DNA from: Paenibacillus lemnae
Lineage (GTDB): Bacteria; Bacillota; Bacilli; Paenibacillales; Paenibacillaceae
Length of the DNA: 64,000 nt
NCBI RefSeq assembly: GCF_012933385.1
Contig: NZ_JABBPN010000016.1
Span: 1-64,000 of the forward strand
Direction of reading: 5' to 3'
The notes under the pieces: generated by a model
Database searches by the model: none
The model's input: only the letters and a program-made list of their open reading frames with translations
What the model was told of the DNA's origin: nothing
Program-made: the position numbers and the translations under genes
Shown here: piece after piece, positions 16,682 through 26,430 of the stretch
How the letters are laid out: each line of letters opens with the position of its first letter
Position numbering within the stretch: position 1 is the first letter of the stretch

Positions 16682-19084
16682 ATGACATTGACTGTACAGG
16701 AGCAAATGACGGAGAACCATCTTTGGTACAGTAAACCCGCGGGGATTTGGGAAGAGGCGCTTCCGTTAGGAAATGGACGGTTAGGTGCGATGGTCTTTGG
16801 AGGTGTGCCGGAAGAAAAAATTCAATGGAATGAAGATACACTGTGGTCGGGATATCCCCGCGATATGCATAACTACGATACGGTTCGGTATCTGGCTAAA
16901 GCGAGGGAGCTGTTGGCGTCTGGGCAGTATCTTCAGGCCGAGGAGCTGATCGAGCAGCGCATGCTGGGACAGCACGCGGAAGCCTTCCTTCCGCTGGGTG
17001 ATCTGATGATCAGACAGGCAGGTCTGTCTCTGGAAAATGTAGAAGATTACCGCAGATCGCTGGACCTGAGCCGGGGGATATCGAAGGTCGTTTTTTCATC
17101 CAATGGTGTGCTGTATACCCGGGAGATGTTCATCAGTGCGGTAGACAAGACAGCTGTGCTGAAATACAGCTGCAGCGACGGCAGCACGATGAATTTGGAG
17201 GTCGAGTTAAGCTCTCCCTTAGAGCATGATGTTCGAGGCTCGAAGAACGGATTAGTAATGAGCGGCCGGGCACCGATACATATTGCGGACAACTATCTCG
17301 GTGATCATCCACAGCCTGTGCTGTATGAGGAAGGTTTGGGACTGAAGTTTAACATGCTGCTGAGCATTGAAAGGGATGGAGGGAGGCTTGACGTCCAGGA
17401 CGGGAAGCTGTTCATTACCGGCACAGCCAGTGTGACATTCCATATCGATGCCGCCACAGATTATGCCGGATACGATAAGATGCCGGGCAGCGGAAGTGAG
17501 CTGCCGGAGGCCGTATGTGCTCGAAGAATCAAGGAAGCGCAGCAGCAGGGGTATGACAACCTGCTCCGGCGGCACCTTGAGGACCACATGAATATGTTCC
17601 ATCGCGTGGAGCTGAAGCTGGGAAGTTCCGCGTCATCTGTGGACATGCCAACTGATGCGCGTCTGCGCGCTTATTCGGAAGGCGCTGAAGATCATGGGCT
17701 GGAAGGGCTTATGTTTCAATACGGCCGTTATTTACTTATGGCCAGTTCACGTCCTGGAACGCAGCCTGCCAATCTGCAGGGGATCTGGAATCACCATGTT
17801 CAGCCGCCCTGGGGCAGCGGATTTACGACGAATATCAATCTGGAAATGAATTATTGGCCCGCTGAAATCACCAATCTGAGTGAATGTCATGAGCCCCTGA
17901 TTGCCATGATCGGCGAGCTGAGCCAAACGGGAGCCCGCACAGCCCGCATCCATTATGGCTGCAGAGGTTGGGCCGCCCATCACAATGTGGATTTATGGCG
18001 AAAATCGACGCCGAGTGATGGCAAAGCTTCCTGGGCGTTCTGGCCGATGAGCGGAGTGTGGCTGTGCCGTCATGTATGGGAGCATTATATATTCCAGCCG
18101 GATCTGGACTACCTGCGGGGGACAGCATATCCGCTGATCAAGGGCGCTGCACTGTTCTGCCAGGATTGGCTCATTGAGGATGACAACGGAAGGAGGATCA
18201 CAAGCCCGTCCACATCACCGGAAAATCTGTTTCTGACCCCGGAAGGGGAGCCCTGCAGCGTATCCGCCGGTTCTACAATGGACATGGCGCTGATCCGTGA
18301 CCTGCTCCGCCTAGGAATCCAGGCTTCAGACATGCTGGACTGTGATGGTGAACTGCGAAGAGAATGGGAGGCTATTGTGTCCAGCCTGGCTCCGTACAGC
18401 ATTGACGGGGACGGGAAACTGATGGAGTGGCTGGAGCCTTTCCGTGAAGGCGAGCCGGGACATCGTCATGTATCACATCTGTACGGAGTTTACCCCGGAG
18501 AGGACATTACGATGGAAGAAACACCGGATCTAGCTGCAGCAGCGAGTGCATCCCTGGCTTCCCGGCTGAACCACGGAGGCGGCCATACGGGGTGGAGCTG
18601 TGTATGGCTGATCAATCTGTATGCCCGCCTTCAAGATGGCGAGGCGGCTTATGACTATGTCCGCACTTTGCTTACCCGTTCTGTCAATCCGAACCTGTTC
18701 GGGGATCACCCGCCGTTTCAGATTGACGCGAATTTCGGGGGAACGGCAGGAATGGCGGAAATGCTGCTCCAAAGCCAGAATGAAATCATCCGCCTGCTTC
18801 CGGCACTGCCTCAAGCATGGCAGGAAGGAGCAGTACGGGGGTTAAAAGCGCGCGGAGGCTTTACCGTGGATATGAAGTGGAGTGAAGGGCATTTGAGCTC
18901 GGCAGCGATCATATCCACACATGGCGGAATTTGTACGATAAGCGGGTCAGAACCATTGTATATAGAAGGGTCAGATGGAAAATGTAAGGCAGAAGGCCGG
19001 ATTTGCAGGTTTGAAACATTTTCCGGCGAATCGTACAATGTGTTCATACATTCTAATCACGAGGAAGTGAAGAACAATGATTAA
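16682..19084 (+). CDS. GH95 alpha-L-fucosidase (alpha-1,2)
   Basis: An 800-residue cytoplasmic glycoside hydrolase family 95 enzyme, without signal peptide, hydrolysing terminal alpha-1,2-L-fucosyl-galactose links (some members act on alpha-L-galactose). The N-terminal beta domain begins with [20 protein letters not shown] and WNEDTLWSG. The (alpha/alpha)6 catalytic domain shows the [17 protein letters not shown] segment holding the two Asn that help catalysis, SPSTSPEN with the general acid Glu, [13 protein letters not shown], and [15 protein letters not shown] with the catalytic Asp. AAGGAGG 6 bases upstream fixes the ATG. It overlaps the following GH42 gene by eight bases, so the two are translated from one message. 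Xyloglucan carries exactly such Fuc-alpha-1,2-Gal ends. Confidence 0.92.
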   Translation: MTLTVQEQMTENHLWYSKPAGIWEEALPLGNGRLGAMVFGGVPEEKIQWNEDTLWSGYPRDMHNYDTVRYLAKARELLASGQYLQAEELIEQRMLGQHAEAFLPLGDLMIRQAGLSLENVEDYRRSLDLSRGISKVVFSSNGVLYTREMFISAVDKTAVLKYSCSDGSTMNLEVELSSPLEHDVRGSKNGLVMSGRAPIHIADNYLGDHPQPVLYEEGLGLKFNMLLSIERDGGRLDVQDGKLFITGTASVTFHIDAATDYAGYDKMPGSGSELPEAVCARRIKEAQQQGYDNLLRRHLEDHMNMFHRVELKLGSSASSVDMPTDARLRAYSEGAEDHGLEGLMFQYGRYLLMASSRPGTQPANLQGIWNHHVQPPWGSGFTTNINLEMNYWPAEITNLSECHEPLIAMIGELSQTGARTARIHYGCRGWAAHHNVDLWRKSTPSDGKASWAFWPMSGVWLCRHVWEHYIFQPDLDYLRGTAYPLIKGAALFCQDWLIEDDNGRRITSPSTSPENLFLTPEGEPCSVSAGSTMDMALIRDLLRLGIQASDMLDCDGELRREWEAIVSSLAPYSIDGDGKLMEWLEPFREGEPGHRHVSHLYGVYPGEDITMEETPDLAAAASASLASRLNHGGGHTGWSCVWLINLYARLQDGEAAYDYVRTLLTRSVNPNLFGDHPPFQIDANFGGTAGMAEMLLQSQNEIIRLLPALPQAWQEGAVRGLKARGGFTVDMKWSEGHLSSAAIISTHGGICTISGSEPLYIEGSDGKCKAEGRICRFETFSGESYNVFIHSNHEEVKNND

Positions 19085-21104
19085 TGAAAAACTGCCAAAA
19101 ATGTGGTACGGCGGGGATTACAGCCCTGAGCAGTGGGACGAAGAAACCTGGAAAGAGGATGACCGCCTGTTCAAGATGGCGGGCATCGATGTCGCGACCG
19201 TTAATGTATTCTCCTGGGCTTTGAATCAGCCGGATGAGGATACATATGATTTCGGCTGGCTGGATGAGACACTGGATCGTTTGTACAAGAATGGTGTTTA
19301 TGCTTGTCTTGCTACCAGCACGGCAGCACACCCGGCCTGGATGGCACGGAAATACCCCGATATACTGCGGGTGGATTATGAAGGACGTAAACGGAGATTC
19401 GGCGGACGTCATAATTCTTGTCCGAATAGCCCCACATACCGCAAATATTCGGCAGTTATGGCCCGGAAGCTGGCGGAAAGATATAAGGATCATCCTGGGC
19501 TGCTGATCTGGCATGTATCTAACGAATACGGCGGTTACTGCTATTGCGACAATTGTGCATCCGCTTTCCGGAAATGGCTGGAGCAGCGCTACGGGTCGCT
19601 TGAGGCAGTCAACAAGGCATGGAATACCCGTTTCTGGGGCCACACGTTCTATGATTGGGATGACATTGTGGTGCCGAACGCGCTGAGTGAGGAGTGGTCG
19701 GGCAATCGCACGAATTTCCAGGGCATTTCGCTGGACTACCGCCGTTTTCAATCGGCAAGCCTGCTGGAGTGTTACAAGATTGAGCGGGACGAGTTGAAAG
19801 CGGTCACTCCGGATATCCCGGTTACGACGAACCTGATGGGCTTTTATCCGGAACTGGATTATTTTGAGTGGGCTAAAGAGATGGACGTCATTTCCTGGGA
19901 TAACTACCCTTCGCTGGACACGCCGGTCAGCTTTACGGCCATGACCCATGATCTCATGCGGGGATTGAAGAGCGGTCAGCCCTTTATGCTGATGGAACAG
20001 ACACCCAGCGTGCAGAACTGGCAGCCTTATAACTCTGCCAAGCGTCCCGGCGTTATGCGGTTGTGGAGCTACCAGGCTGTGGCCCGTGGAGCCGATACGG
20101 TCATGTTCTTCCAACTGCGGCGCTCCATCGGCGCTTGTGAGAAATACCATGGCGCGGTCATAGACCATGTGGGAACCGAACAGACCCGCACCTTTAAGGA
20201 ATGCGCAGAGCTGGGAACAGAGCTGCAGCAGCTGGGAGATACACTGCTGGATGCTCGTGTGGATGCCAAGGTTGCCATTATATTTGACTGGGAGAACCGC
20301 TGGGCTTTGGATTTAACGAGCGGTCCGAGCATTGCGCTTAAATATGTGGACGAGGTTCATAAATATTACGGCGCCTTATTTGATCTGAACATTCAGACCG
20401 ATATGGTCAGCGTAGAAGAAAACCTGAGCAGCTATGATGTCGTTATTGCTCCAGTCATGTATATGGTGAAGCCTGGATTTGCGAAGCGGGTGGAAGAGTT
20501 TACGGCCGCAGGCGGAACCTTCCTGACGACCTTCTTCAGCGGCATTGTGAATGAGTGCGATCTGGTTACGCTGGGCGGCTATCCGGGTGAGCTCCGCAAT
20601 CTGCTCGGGATCTGGGCTGAAGAAATTGATGCACTGCTGCCGGGTCACAGCAACCGCGTGGAAGTCACCTCGGAACAGGGTCAGCTGAAAGGCTCCTATG
20701 AATGCGGCATATTGTGTGATGTCATTCATACAGAGGGAGCAGAGGTTATCGCGCAATATGGTGAGGATTATTATAAAGGTACGCCGGCGCTTACCGTGAA
20801 CCGCTTCGGCAAAGGAAAAGCATGGTATGTCGCAACGAGCCCGGAAACCGGAATGCTGAAAGATCTGCTGGCTGAAATCTGCAGAGAGCACGGCATCGAG
20901 CCAGTTCTGAATGCTCCGGCTGGAGTGGAAGTGTCGAGCCGTACGAAGGAAGGCCGTACTTATACATTTGTGCTTAATCATCTTGCGGAGGAGTCAAGCG
21001 TTCCTTTGAACGGAGAACGGTTTAAGGATCTTCTGAGCGGTGAGGAGGTCCTGGAGTCACTTCAGGTGCCTGGCCGTGGTGTAAGAATCCTGGAAAGATT
21101 ATAA
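19077..21104 (+). CDS. GH42 beta-galactosidase
   Basis: A 675-residue glycoside hydrolase family 42 enzyme, cytoplasmic. The TIM barrel begins with [17 protein letters not shown]. The acid/base Glu is in [12 protein letters not shown], the nucleophile Glu is in [11 protein letters not shown], and the zinc-binding Cys cluster of the family is visible ([10 protein letters not shown], plus Cys in [10 protein letters not shown]). The trimerisation and C-terminal beta domains are present, so the length is normal. It overlaps the fucosidase gene by eight bases. After fucose removal it would remove the exposed beta-galactose of xyloglucan side chains. Galactan fragments are the alternative substrate for this family. 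Confidence 0.93.
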   Translation: MINEKLPKMWYGGDYSPEQWDEETWKEDDRLFKMAGIDVATVNVFSWALNQPDEDTYDFGWLDETLDRLYKNGVYACLATSTAAHPAWMARKYPDILRVDYEGRKRRFGGRHNSCPNSPTYRKYSAVMARKLAERYKDHPGLLIWHVSNEYGGYCYCDNCASAFRKWLEQRYGSLEAVNKAWNTRFWGHTFYDWDDIVVPNALSEEWSGNRTNFQGISLDYRRFQSASLLECYKIERDELKAVTPDIPVTTNLMGFYPELDYFEWAKEMDVISWDNYPSLDTPVSFTAMTHDLMRGLKSGQPFMLMEQTPSVQNWQPYNSAKRPGVMRLWSYQAVARGADTVMFFQLRRSIGACEKYHGAVIDHVGTEQTRTFKECAELGTELQQLGDTLLDARVDAKVAIIFDWENRWALDLTSGPSIALKYVDEVHKYYGALFDLNIQTDMVSVEENLSSYDVVIAPVMYMVKPGFAKRVEEFTAAGGTFLTTFFSGIVNECDLVTLGGYPGELRNLLGIWAEEIDALLPGHSNRVEVTSEQGQLKGSYECGILCDVIHTEGAEVIAQYGEDYYKGTPALTVNRFGKGKAWYVATSPETGMLKDLLAEICREHGIEPVLNAPAGVEVSSRTKEGRTYTFVLNHLAEESSVPLNGERFKDLLSGEEVLESLQVPGRGVRILERL

Positions 21105-21140
21105 AGGTGCCTGCCAGGGGTGTAGAAACATAGAAGTTAG

Positions 21141-21174
21141 AAAGCGGTAGAGCCATATCGGTTCTGCCGCTTTT
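21141..21174 (+). terminator. Terminator of the GH95-GH42 transcript
   Basis: AAAGCGGTAGA and TTCTGCCGCTTT pair (one G-T), with extra pairing GCC/GG inside, and a TTTT tract follows. It closes the xyloglucan-type locus. Confidence 0.75.
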
Positions 21175-21185
21175 CCATTTATGGT

Positions 21186-21199
21186 ATAAAACGTTTACA
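21186..21199. promoter_or_regulatory. cre-like site upstream of the GntR/LacI-type repressor
   Basis: ATAAAACGTTTACA fits the cre consensus on the minus strand except at one key position (A for C). It lies about 120 bases before the start of the repressor gene and could place that gene under CcpA. Confidence 0.35.
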
Positions 21200-21245
21200 T
21201 GGTTAATAAAGCGATAAACAAAGAAATTCGCTTTAGATCTTCACA

Positions 21246-21273
21246 AACCTAATATACCATGATATATTAGGTT
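21246..21273. promoter_or_regulatory. 28-bp palindromic operator before the GntR/LacI-type repressor
   Basis: AACCTAATATA and TATATTAGGTT are perfect inverted repeats with a 6-base centre (CCATGA). The site lies 43 bases before the repressor start and has the size and symmetry of an operator for a dimeric regulator, most simply the repressor's own. A half-site TATATTAGG recurs at 22643-22651 between the -35 and -10 of the mannosidase promoter. Confidence 0.6.
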
Positions 21274-21315
21274 AAAATATGCGCAGTAAATAGGTTTTCG
21301 TGGAGGTGCTTCAAT

Positions 21316-22461
21316 TTGGCAGGTGAATCAACATCGGGTCCGATGTATGAACAAATTTTTGAAGCTTTGAAGGAGAGGATCCTTCATCATAAATATAAAG
21401 TAGGGGACAGAGTGCCTTCGGAGAAGGAACTTTGTGATGAGTTTGGAGTCAGCCGCATTACATCGAAGAAAGCGCTTGAAATGCTGGCGGCGGAGCAGCT
21501 GATTATCCGTCAGCCCGGCCGGGGATCTTTTGTAGCTGACGGTTCGGGAGAGCCTGTGCAGAAGATAGTGCCGCAGCCGGCAGGACGGGGCAGAAAGAAC
21601 AAGCTTTTGATCGGGCTTGTCATCACTACCTTCAGCGATATGTACGGAACAGAGCTGATCTACGGTATGGAGGAGGCCTCTAGGGAGCGGGATTCATTCC
21701 TTGTCATCCGGCGCTCTTTCGGCATTCCAGAACAGGAAGACCGGATGATTCAGGAGCTGCTGGAGCTCGGTGTGGACGGACTTATTATTTTCCCGGTTCA
21801 GGGAGAGTTTTTTAGTGCGGAGATCTTAAAGCTTGTCATTGAAAAATTCCCGTTTGTACTCATTGACCGTTACCTAAAGGGGATCCCTGCTTCTTCTGTC
21901 ATAACCGACAACATAAAGGCAGCCAGGGAAGGGACGGAGCATCTGCTCTCCTTAGGACACCGGAACATCGCATTTTTAACACAGCCGCCCGCTAACACAA
22001 CGGCGATCGAAGAACGGATTGAAGGAATCCTTGAGGTTTACGCTGAGGCTGGGATTCCTGCGTCCAGGGAATTGTGGTATGAATCGCTGCTGTCCTCGCT
22101 GCCGAATGTATTCGATCCCCAGGCACGACGCCGGGATGTGGATCATCTGGTAGAACATCTGAAGAGTCATCCTGAAATCACAGCTTTATTCGCGGCTGAG
22201 TACCATATTGCTATGCTTGCTGTAGAAGCGGCAGAGCAGCTGAAGCTTCGGATTCCCGAAGACTTGTCCCTGATCTGCTTTGACAGCTCCGAAAGTGTGG
22301 AGCATTGTGAAATTACCCATATGCGCCAGGATCAGTTCCAGATGGGCAAGAAAGCCTTCGAGATGGTAGTGGATATGCAGAAGGGGGAAACCGCTGTCCA
22401 GCGTATTCAGCTTCCTGCCAGTCTAGTGACCGGGAACTCTACTGAAACAGTAAGAAAATAA
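21316..22461 (+). CDS. GntR-type HTH / LacI-type sensor repressor (AraR-like architecture)
   Basis: A 381-residue regulator. The winged helix-turn-helix of the GntR family is at residues about 8-75 (YKVGDRVPSEKELCDEFGVS, LIIRQPGRGSFV). A periplasmic-binding-protein-like sugar sensor follows at residues 92-375 (LIGLVITTFSDMYGTELIYG, DGLIIFPVQGEFF, GHRNIAFLT). This combination is that of AraR, where sugar binding releases DNA. TTG is the start, with GGAGGTG 7 bases upstream. It precedes the alpha-mannosidase/importer genes and is their probable repressor, with an alpha-mannoside or mannose as inducer by inference. A strong terminator separates it from them, so the structural genes have their own promoter. 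Confidence 0.9.
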   Translation: MAGESTSGPMYEQIFEALKERILHHKYKVGDRVPSEKELCDEFGVSRITSKKALEMLAAEQLIIRQPGRGSFVADGSGEPVQKIVPQPAGRGRKNKLLIGLVITTFSDMYGTELIYGMEEASRERDSFLVIRRSFGIPEQEDRMIQELLELGVDGLIIFPVQGEFFSAEILKLVIEKFPFVLIDRYLKGIPASSVITDNIKAAREGTEHLLSLGHRNIAFLTQPPANTTAIEERIEGILEVYAEAGIPASRELWYESLLSSLPNVFDPQARRRDVDHLVEHLKSHPEITALFAAEYHIAMLAVEAAEQLKLRIPEDLSLICFDSSESVEHCEITHMRQDQFQMGKKAFEMVVDMQKGETAVQRIQLPASLVTGNSTETVRK

Positions 22462-22489
22462 ACCATGAACCACAAGTTTTGAAACGAAA

Positions 22490-22535
22490 AACAGGTCAGG
22501 ATACATCCACTTATGGATTCCTGGCCTGTTTTTTT
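22490..22535 (+). terminator. Terminator of the repressor gene
   Basis: AACAGGTCAGGA pairs with TCCTGGCCTGTT (one G-T), then a run of T follows. Strong and well formed. Confidence 0.88.
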
Positions 22536-22630
22536 ATGCTGTGAAAATGAAATGTATACCATTCATGATAAATGTTATGTCATAACAGATTATGTTAGAT
22601 ATTTAATACCATTTATTTTAACTAAACATA

Positions 22631-22659
22631 TTGACATATTGTTATATTAGGAATAGGAT
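22631..22659 (+). promoter_or_regulatory. Promoter of the alpha-mannoside operon, with repressor half-site in the spacer
   Basis: A consensus -35 TTGACA (22631-22636) and TAGGAT (22654-22659) are 17 bases apart. TATATTAGG at 22643-22651, inside the spacer, is identical to one arm of the palindrome at 21246-21273, so the GntR/LacI-type repressor could bind here and cover the promoter. Confidence 0.6.
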
Positions 22660-22661
22660 GG

Positions 22662-22675
22662 TGAAAGCGATTTAA
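22662..22675. promoter_or_regulatory. cre-like site at the start of the alpha-mannoside transcript
   Basis: TGAAAGCGATTTAA fits the cre consensus apart from A instead of C at position 13. It begins 3 bases after the -10 box and covers the expected transcription start. Confidence 0.45.
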
Positions 22676-22705
22676 ATTCAACAGCATGAACAAGGGGGTA
22701 CTCAT

Positions 22706-24004
22706 TTGACATCTCAGAATACTAGCGCTATTCCACACTCGATCGTCCATATGATACAGACGGTGAAGGACAAGCTTCCAGATGAGCTTAAGCTTACGGA
22801 AATGTTTGAAAACTGTTTCAAGAATACGATCCAAACCACGATTCAGCGGCATGATGATGGTACAACTTTTGTGATAACCGGTGATATTCCGGCCATGTGG
22901 CTGAGAGATTCGGCAGCGCAGGTTCGTCCGTATCTGGTTCTTGCGAAGGAAGATCCGGAGATCGCAGAGATGATTGCCGGATTGGTCCAGCGTCAGATGG
23001 CATACATCATTCTTGACCCGTATGCAAACGCTTTTAATGAAACTGAAAATGGAAAAGGGCATCAGGATGATGTCACAGACATGACGCCATGGATCTGGGA
23101 GCGCAAATATGAAATTGACTCTTTGGCTTATCCGATTCAGCTCAGCTATCTGCTCTGGAAGAACAGCGGTATGACCTCGCAGTTTAATGATACGTTCCGC
23201 CAGGCAGCACAAGAGATTATCAAGCTTTGGCGTGTAGAGCAGCATCATGAAACGCAGTCTCCTTATACGTTCCAGCGATTGAATGCGCCTGCAACCGATA
23301 CGCTGGTCAGGGAAGGCAAGGGCAGTGAGACCGCCTACACCGGCATGACTTGGTCCGGCTTCCGTCCAAGTGATGACTGCTGTGAATACGGTTACCTGGT
23401 TCCATCCAACATGTTCGCCGTGGTAGCGCTCCGCTATCTGACCGAAATTGCGGAAACGGTATACAAAGACACACAGCTGGCAGCGGATGCAGCTGCACTG
23501 GCAGAAGAAATCAACAAGGGCATCCAGGAGTACGGCGTTGTAGATCATCCGGAGTATGGAAAAATCTATGCTTACGAAACAGACGGCATGGGCAGCTATA
23601 ACCTGATGGACGATGCTAATGTACCAAGCTTGCTGGCACTGCCATATCTGGGCTACAGCGATGAGAATGATGAAATCTATCTCAATACACGAAAGTTTAT
23701 TTTAAGTCAGGATAATCCATACTTCTATCAAGGCAAGGCCGCAAGCGGGATCGGCAGTCCGCATACACCGGAAGGGTACATCTGGCATATCGCACTGTCG
23801 ATGCAGGGACTTACCTCTCCGGATAGAGAAGAGAAGGCGCGTCTGCTTCAACTGATTCAGGATACGGATGCGGGGACAGGACTTACTCATGAAGGCTTTT
23901 CTGCGGATGATCCTCATGAGTTTACACGCCCATGGTTCTCATGGTCCAACATGCTCTTCAGTGAGCTGATCATGGACTACTGCGGAATTACCGTTCAGAA
24001 ATAA
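22706..24004 (+). CDS. GH125 exo-alpha-1,6-mannosidase
   Basis: A 432-residue cytoplasmic glycoside hydrolase family 125 enzyme, an inverting exo-alpha-1,6-mannosidase acting on mannan and N-glycan fragments. Family marks are TGDIPAMWLRDSAAQVRPYL near residue 55, LDPYANAFNE, the WIWERKYEIDSLAYPIQL segment, TWSGFRPSDDCCEYGYLVPSNMF written as two adjoining blocks, and HEGFSADDPHEFTRPWFSW in the C-terminal part. The start is TTG at 22706 with AAGGGGG 8-9 bases upstream. It is the first gene of the mannoside operon and works with the GH38 enzyme five genes on. Confidence 0.92.
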   Translation: MTSQNTSAIPHSIVHMIQTVKDKLPDELKLTEMFENCFKNTIQTTIQRHDDGTTFVITGDIPAMWLRDSAAQVRPYLVLAKEDPEIAEMIAGLVQRQMAYIILDPYANAFNETENGKGHQDDVTDMTPWIWERKYEIDSLAYPIQLSYLLWKNSGMTSQFNDTFRQAAQEIIKLWRVEQHHETQSPYTFQRLNAPATDTLVREGKGSETAYTGMTWSGFRPSDDCCEYGYLVPSNMFAVVALRYLTEIAETVYKDTQLAADAAALAEEINKGIQEYGVVDHPEYGKIYAYETDGMGSYNLMDDANVPSLLALPYLGYSDENDEIYLNTRKFILSQDNPYFYQGKAASGIGSPHTPEGYIWHIALSMQGLTSPDREEKARLLQLIQDTDAGTGLTHEGFSADDPHEFTRPWFSWSNMLFSELIMDYCGITVQK

Positions 24005-24092
24005 ATACAGGCGGACTGCTGCCTTGCAGACTGCCGCGCAGGTTCAATTTAATTAAGGAGCCCACAGGGCCCTTTTGAGGGGGATACTATTC

Positions 24093-25472
24093 ATGAAAAC
24101 GAATAAACTGAAATCTTCTTTAATGATTGCCATGACCTCTTTGCTTGTACTTACTACAGCTTGCTCCAGCGGCGGAAGTGACTCCGGTCAGTCTGCTGAC
24201 GGCAAGAAGAACGTTACGATCTCGTTCCGCTCCACCGGCTCGGATGATTCTCTGGCGAAGTTTTTCAAATCCGGCCTGGTAGAGAAGTTTGAAGAAGAAA
24301 ACCCGGATATCAACATTGAAATCGCTCCGGTTCTCGCCAGTGAAGGTGATTACACATCCAAAATGGTGCTGCAAATGAAATCGCCGGATACGGCGCCTGA
24401 TATTGTGGCTGAAGATACTTCGATTATTAAATCCGATGCGGCCGCAGGATATCTGGAACCGCTGGATGAGAAGGTGAAGGGCTGGTCCGACTGGAACGAC
24501 CATATCATTGAAAATCTCAAATCCGGTGTTACCGGTGAAGACGGCAAAATTTATGGTGTGCCGGCTACATCCGATACCCGCGGTATCTGGTATAACAAAG
24601 AGCTGTTCACCAAAGCAGGACTTGAAGTTCCATTCCAGCCTTCCAGCTGGGAAGATGTATTGTCCGCCGCACGTACCATTAAAGACAAGCTGCCAGGCGT
24701 CACGCCGCTGAACATGATTGTCGGCAAATCGAGCGGTGAAGGGGTCACCATGCAGACACTGGAAATGCTTCTGTACGGCACCGAAGATACGCTTTATAAC
24801 GATGAAACCAAGAAGTGGGTCGTGAACAGTCCGGGATTGCTGGATTCCTTCAAGTTTATTGATCAAGTCTTTAATGAAGATAAAACCGGTCCGACGATGC
24901 AGGTAGCGTTGAACGGACAAGCTGGCAGTATTGCATTTGAACAGCTGTTTCCTCAGGACAAGCTCGCGATGGCGGTAGATGGCAGCTGGGCAGGAACGAC
25001 CTGGTCTGAGAACGGTGCCGCCCCGATCGAAAATGCGGAAGAGAAAATGGGCTTTGCCCCATTCCCAACGCAGGACGGTCAAGAGCCTGGATCGACAACA
25101 ATGTCTGGCGGATGGGCATGGTCCATTCCAGCCAATGCCAAAAATAAAGAAGAAGCTTGGAAGTTCCTCGAGTTCCTAATGAACAAGGAAAATGCAACCG
25201 CTCGTGTTGTCGCAGAAGGAAGTCTGAGTCCGCGTGATGATTCGACTGACGTCGAAGGTTATACAGACCGTCCGTTTGTAGAAGAAGCACAGGAACTGCT
25301 GAATGTAGCACACTTCCGTCCGGCTAATGATCAGTACGCTGCGGTGTCTGCACAGCTGCAAAGTATTGTAGAAGGCATTGCTTCCGGCAAGCTGACTCCT
25401 GAACAGGGCGTTCAACAACTAAAAGATAACGTATCCCGTACATTGGGTGCGGACAGCATAGAAGAGAAGTAA
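24093..25472 (+). CDS. Sugar ABC importer solute-binding lipoprotein (CUT1 family)
   Basis: A 459-residue MalE-like lipoprotein. The signal peptide begins MKTNKLKSSLMIAMTS and ends in the lipobox LTTAC with Cys24, followed by a Ser/Gly linker. The mature part has the FRSTG...FEEENPDINIEI start and the DGSWAG, MSGGWAWSIP and EEAWKFLEFLM segments of extracellular sugar-binding proteins. GAGGGGG lies before the ATG at 24093, and an in-frame TTG upstream overlaps that site and is not used. It follows GH125 after 88 bases that include a weak hairpin (AAGGAGCC / GGCCCTTTT, imperfect). A mannose-containing oligosaccharide is the likely ligand, by inference from the neighbours. Confidence 0.88.
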   Translation: MKTNKLKSSLMIAMTSLLVLTTACSSGGSDSGQSADGKKNVTISFRSTGSDDSLAKFFKSGLVEKFEEENPDINIEIAPVLASEGDYTSKMVLQMKSPDTAPDIVAEDTSIIKSDAAAGYLEPLDEKVKGWSDWNDHIIENLKSGVTGEDGKIYGVPATSDTRGIWYNKELFTKAGLEVPFQPSSWEDVLSAARTIKDKLPGVTPLNMIVGKSSGEGVTMQTLEMLLYGTEDTLYNDETKKWVVNSPGLLDSFKFIDQVFNEDKTGPTMQVALNGQAGSIAFEQLFPQDKLAMAVDGSWAGTTWSENGAAPIENAEEKMGFAPFPTQDGQEPGSTTMSGGWAWSIPANAKNKEEAWKFLEFLMNKENATARVVAEGSLSPRDDSTDVEGYTDRPFVEEAQELLNVAHFRPANDQYAAVSAQLQSIVEGIASGKLTPEQGVQQLKDNVSRTLGADSIEEK

Positions 25473-25540
25473 ATGTGATCCGAACCCGGGGGAGGCTATG
25501 ACGCAGATCCCCCTTTTCGGGTTGGAAGGGAGTGTAACGT

Positions 25541-26407
25541 ATGAAGAGGAAAGGCCCCGGTGCCTATTGGTTTTTAATGCCGTCTGTTTTACTGCTGCTC
25601 ATATTCTTCATCGTTCCGATTATATTAACCATCGGTTTTGCCTTTACAAACATGGCATTAACCGGATCGGCAGCACAGAATCTGGAGTTTGTCGGTTTCC
25701 AGAACTTTGTAAATATGTTTCAGGATCCTGATTTTCGCATCAGTGTATGGCGGACGCTGACGTTCCTGATATTCTCCGCCGTCATCGGCCAGGTCGTGCT
25801 TGGATTCATTCTTGCATTGCTGATGAAGGAGAAGAACATGACGTTCCGCCGGATTATCGGTCTAATCGTAATTGCCGGCTGGGTGACGCCGGAGATTGTA
25901 GTCGCCTTCTGTATGGTCGCTTTCTTCAGTGATAACGGTTCCTTGAACCAAATCCTCGGATGGTTTGGCGCGAACCCGGTATCCTGGCTGTTCAGCTTCC
26001 CGATGGTCAGTGTCATCATTGCGAATATCTGGCACGGAACTGCATTTTCCATGATGGTATACCAATCGGCGCTGGATGAAATTCCAAAAGATATCGAAGA
26101 GGCTGCGGTGATCGACAGTGCAACCAACTTCCAGATTCTCCGGTATATCACGATTCCAATGGTCAAAGGCTCTATTGTCACGAACATGATGCTGGTTACG
26201 CTTCAAACCCTGGGCGTATTTACGCTCATTTATACGATGACCGGCGGTGGTCCGGGAACATCCACGAACACGCTGCCTATATTCATGTATAACCAGGCGT
26301 TCGTGAATTATCAATTCGGTTATGGCACAGCTATCTCACTTGTGCTCTTATTTATCGGCATCATTGCCAGCCTGTTCTACATGCGGTCAATGAAAGTCAA
26401 GGTGTAA
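25541..26407 (+). CDS. Sugar ABC importer permease, MalF/UgpA-type
   Basis: A 288-residue permease with six TM helices (first: WFLMPSVLLLLIFFIVPIIL). The coupling loop reads EAAVIDSATNFQILRYITIP, where the usual DGA is DSA, a conservative but noticeable change in the EAA motif. GGAAGGGA lies about 10 bases before the ATG. It sits between the binding protein and the second permease, as usual for CUT1 importers. Confidence 0.9.
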   Translation: MKRKGPGAYWFLMPSVLLLLIFFIVPIILTIGFAFTNMALTGSAAQNLEFVGFQNFVNMFQDPDFRISVWRTLTFLIFSAVIGQVVLGFILALLMKEKNMTFRRIIGLIVIAGWVTPEIVVAFCMVAFFSDNGSLNQILGWFGANPVSWLFSFPMVSVIIANIWHGTAFSMMVYQSALDEIPKDIEEAAVIDSATNFQILRYITIPMVKGSIVTNMMLVTLQTLGVFTLIYTMTGGGPGTSTNTLPIFMYNQAFVNYQFGYGTAISLVLLFIGIIASLFYMRSMKVKV

Positions 26408-26430
26408 CATCGAAGGAGGTGCGTTGACGC

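Noticed and set aside
19053..20168. 371-codon minus-strand frame opposite the GH42 gene
   Set aside because: Antisense to a clear GH42 enzyme with all catalytic motifs. The length reflects codon bias of the real gene.
22622..23548. 308-codon minus-strand frame opposite the GH125 gene
   Set aside because: Antisense to a well-marked GH125 gene, no ribosome binding site, Cys/His-rich nonsense composition.
24120..25082. 320-codon minus-strand frame opposite the solute-binding protein
   Set aside because: The plus strand encodes a clear lipoprotein with lipobox. The antisense protein shows no family features.
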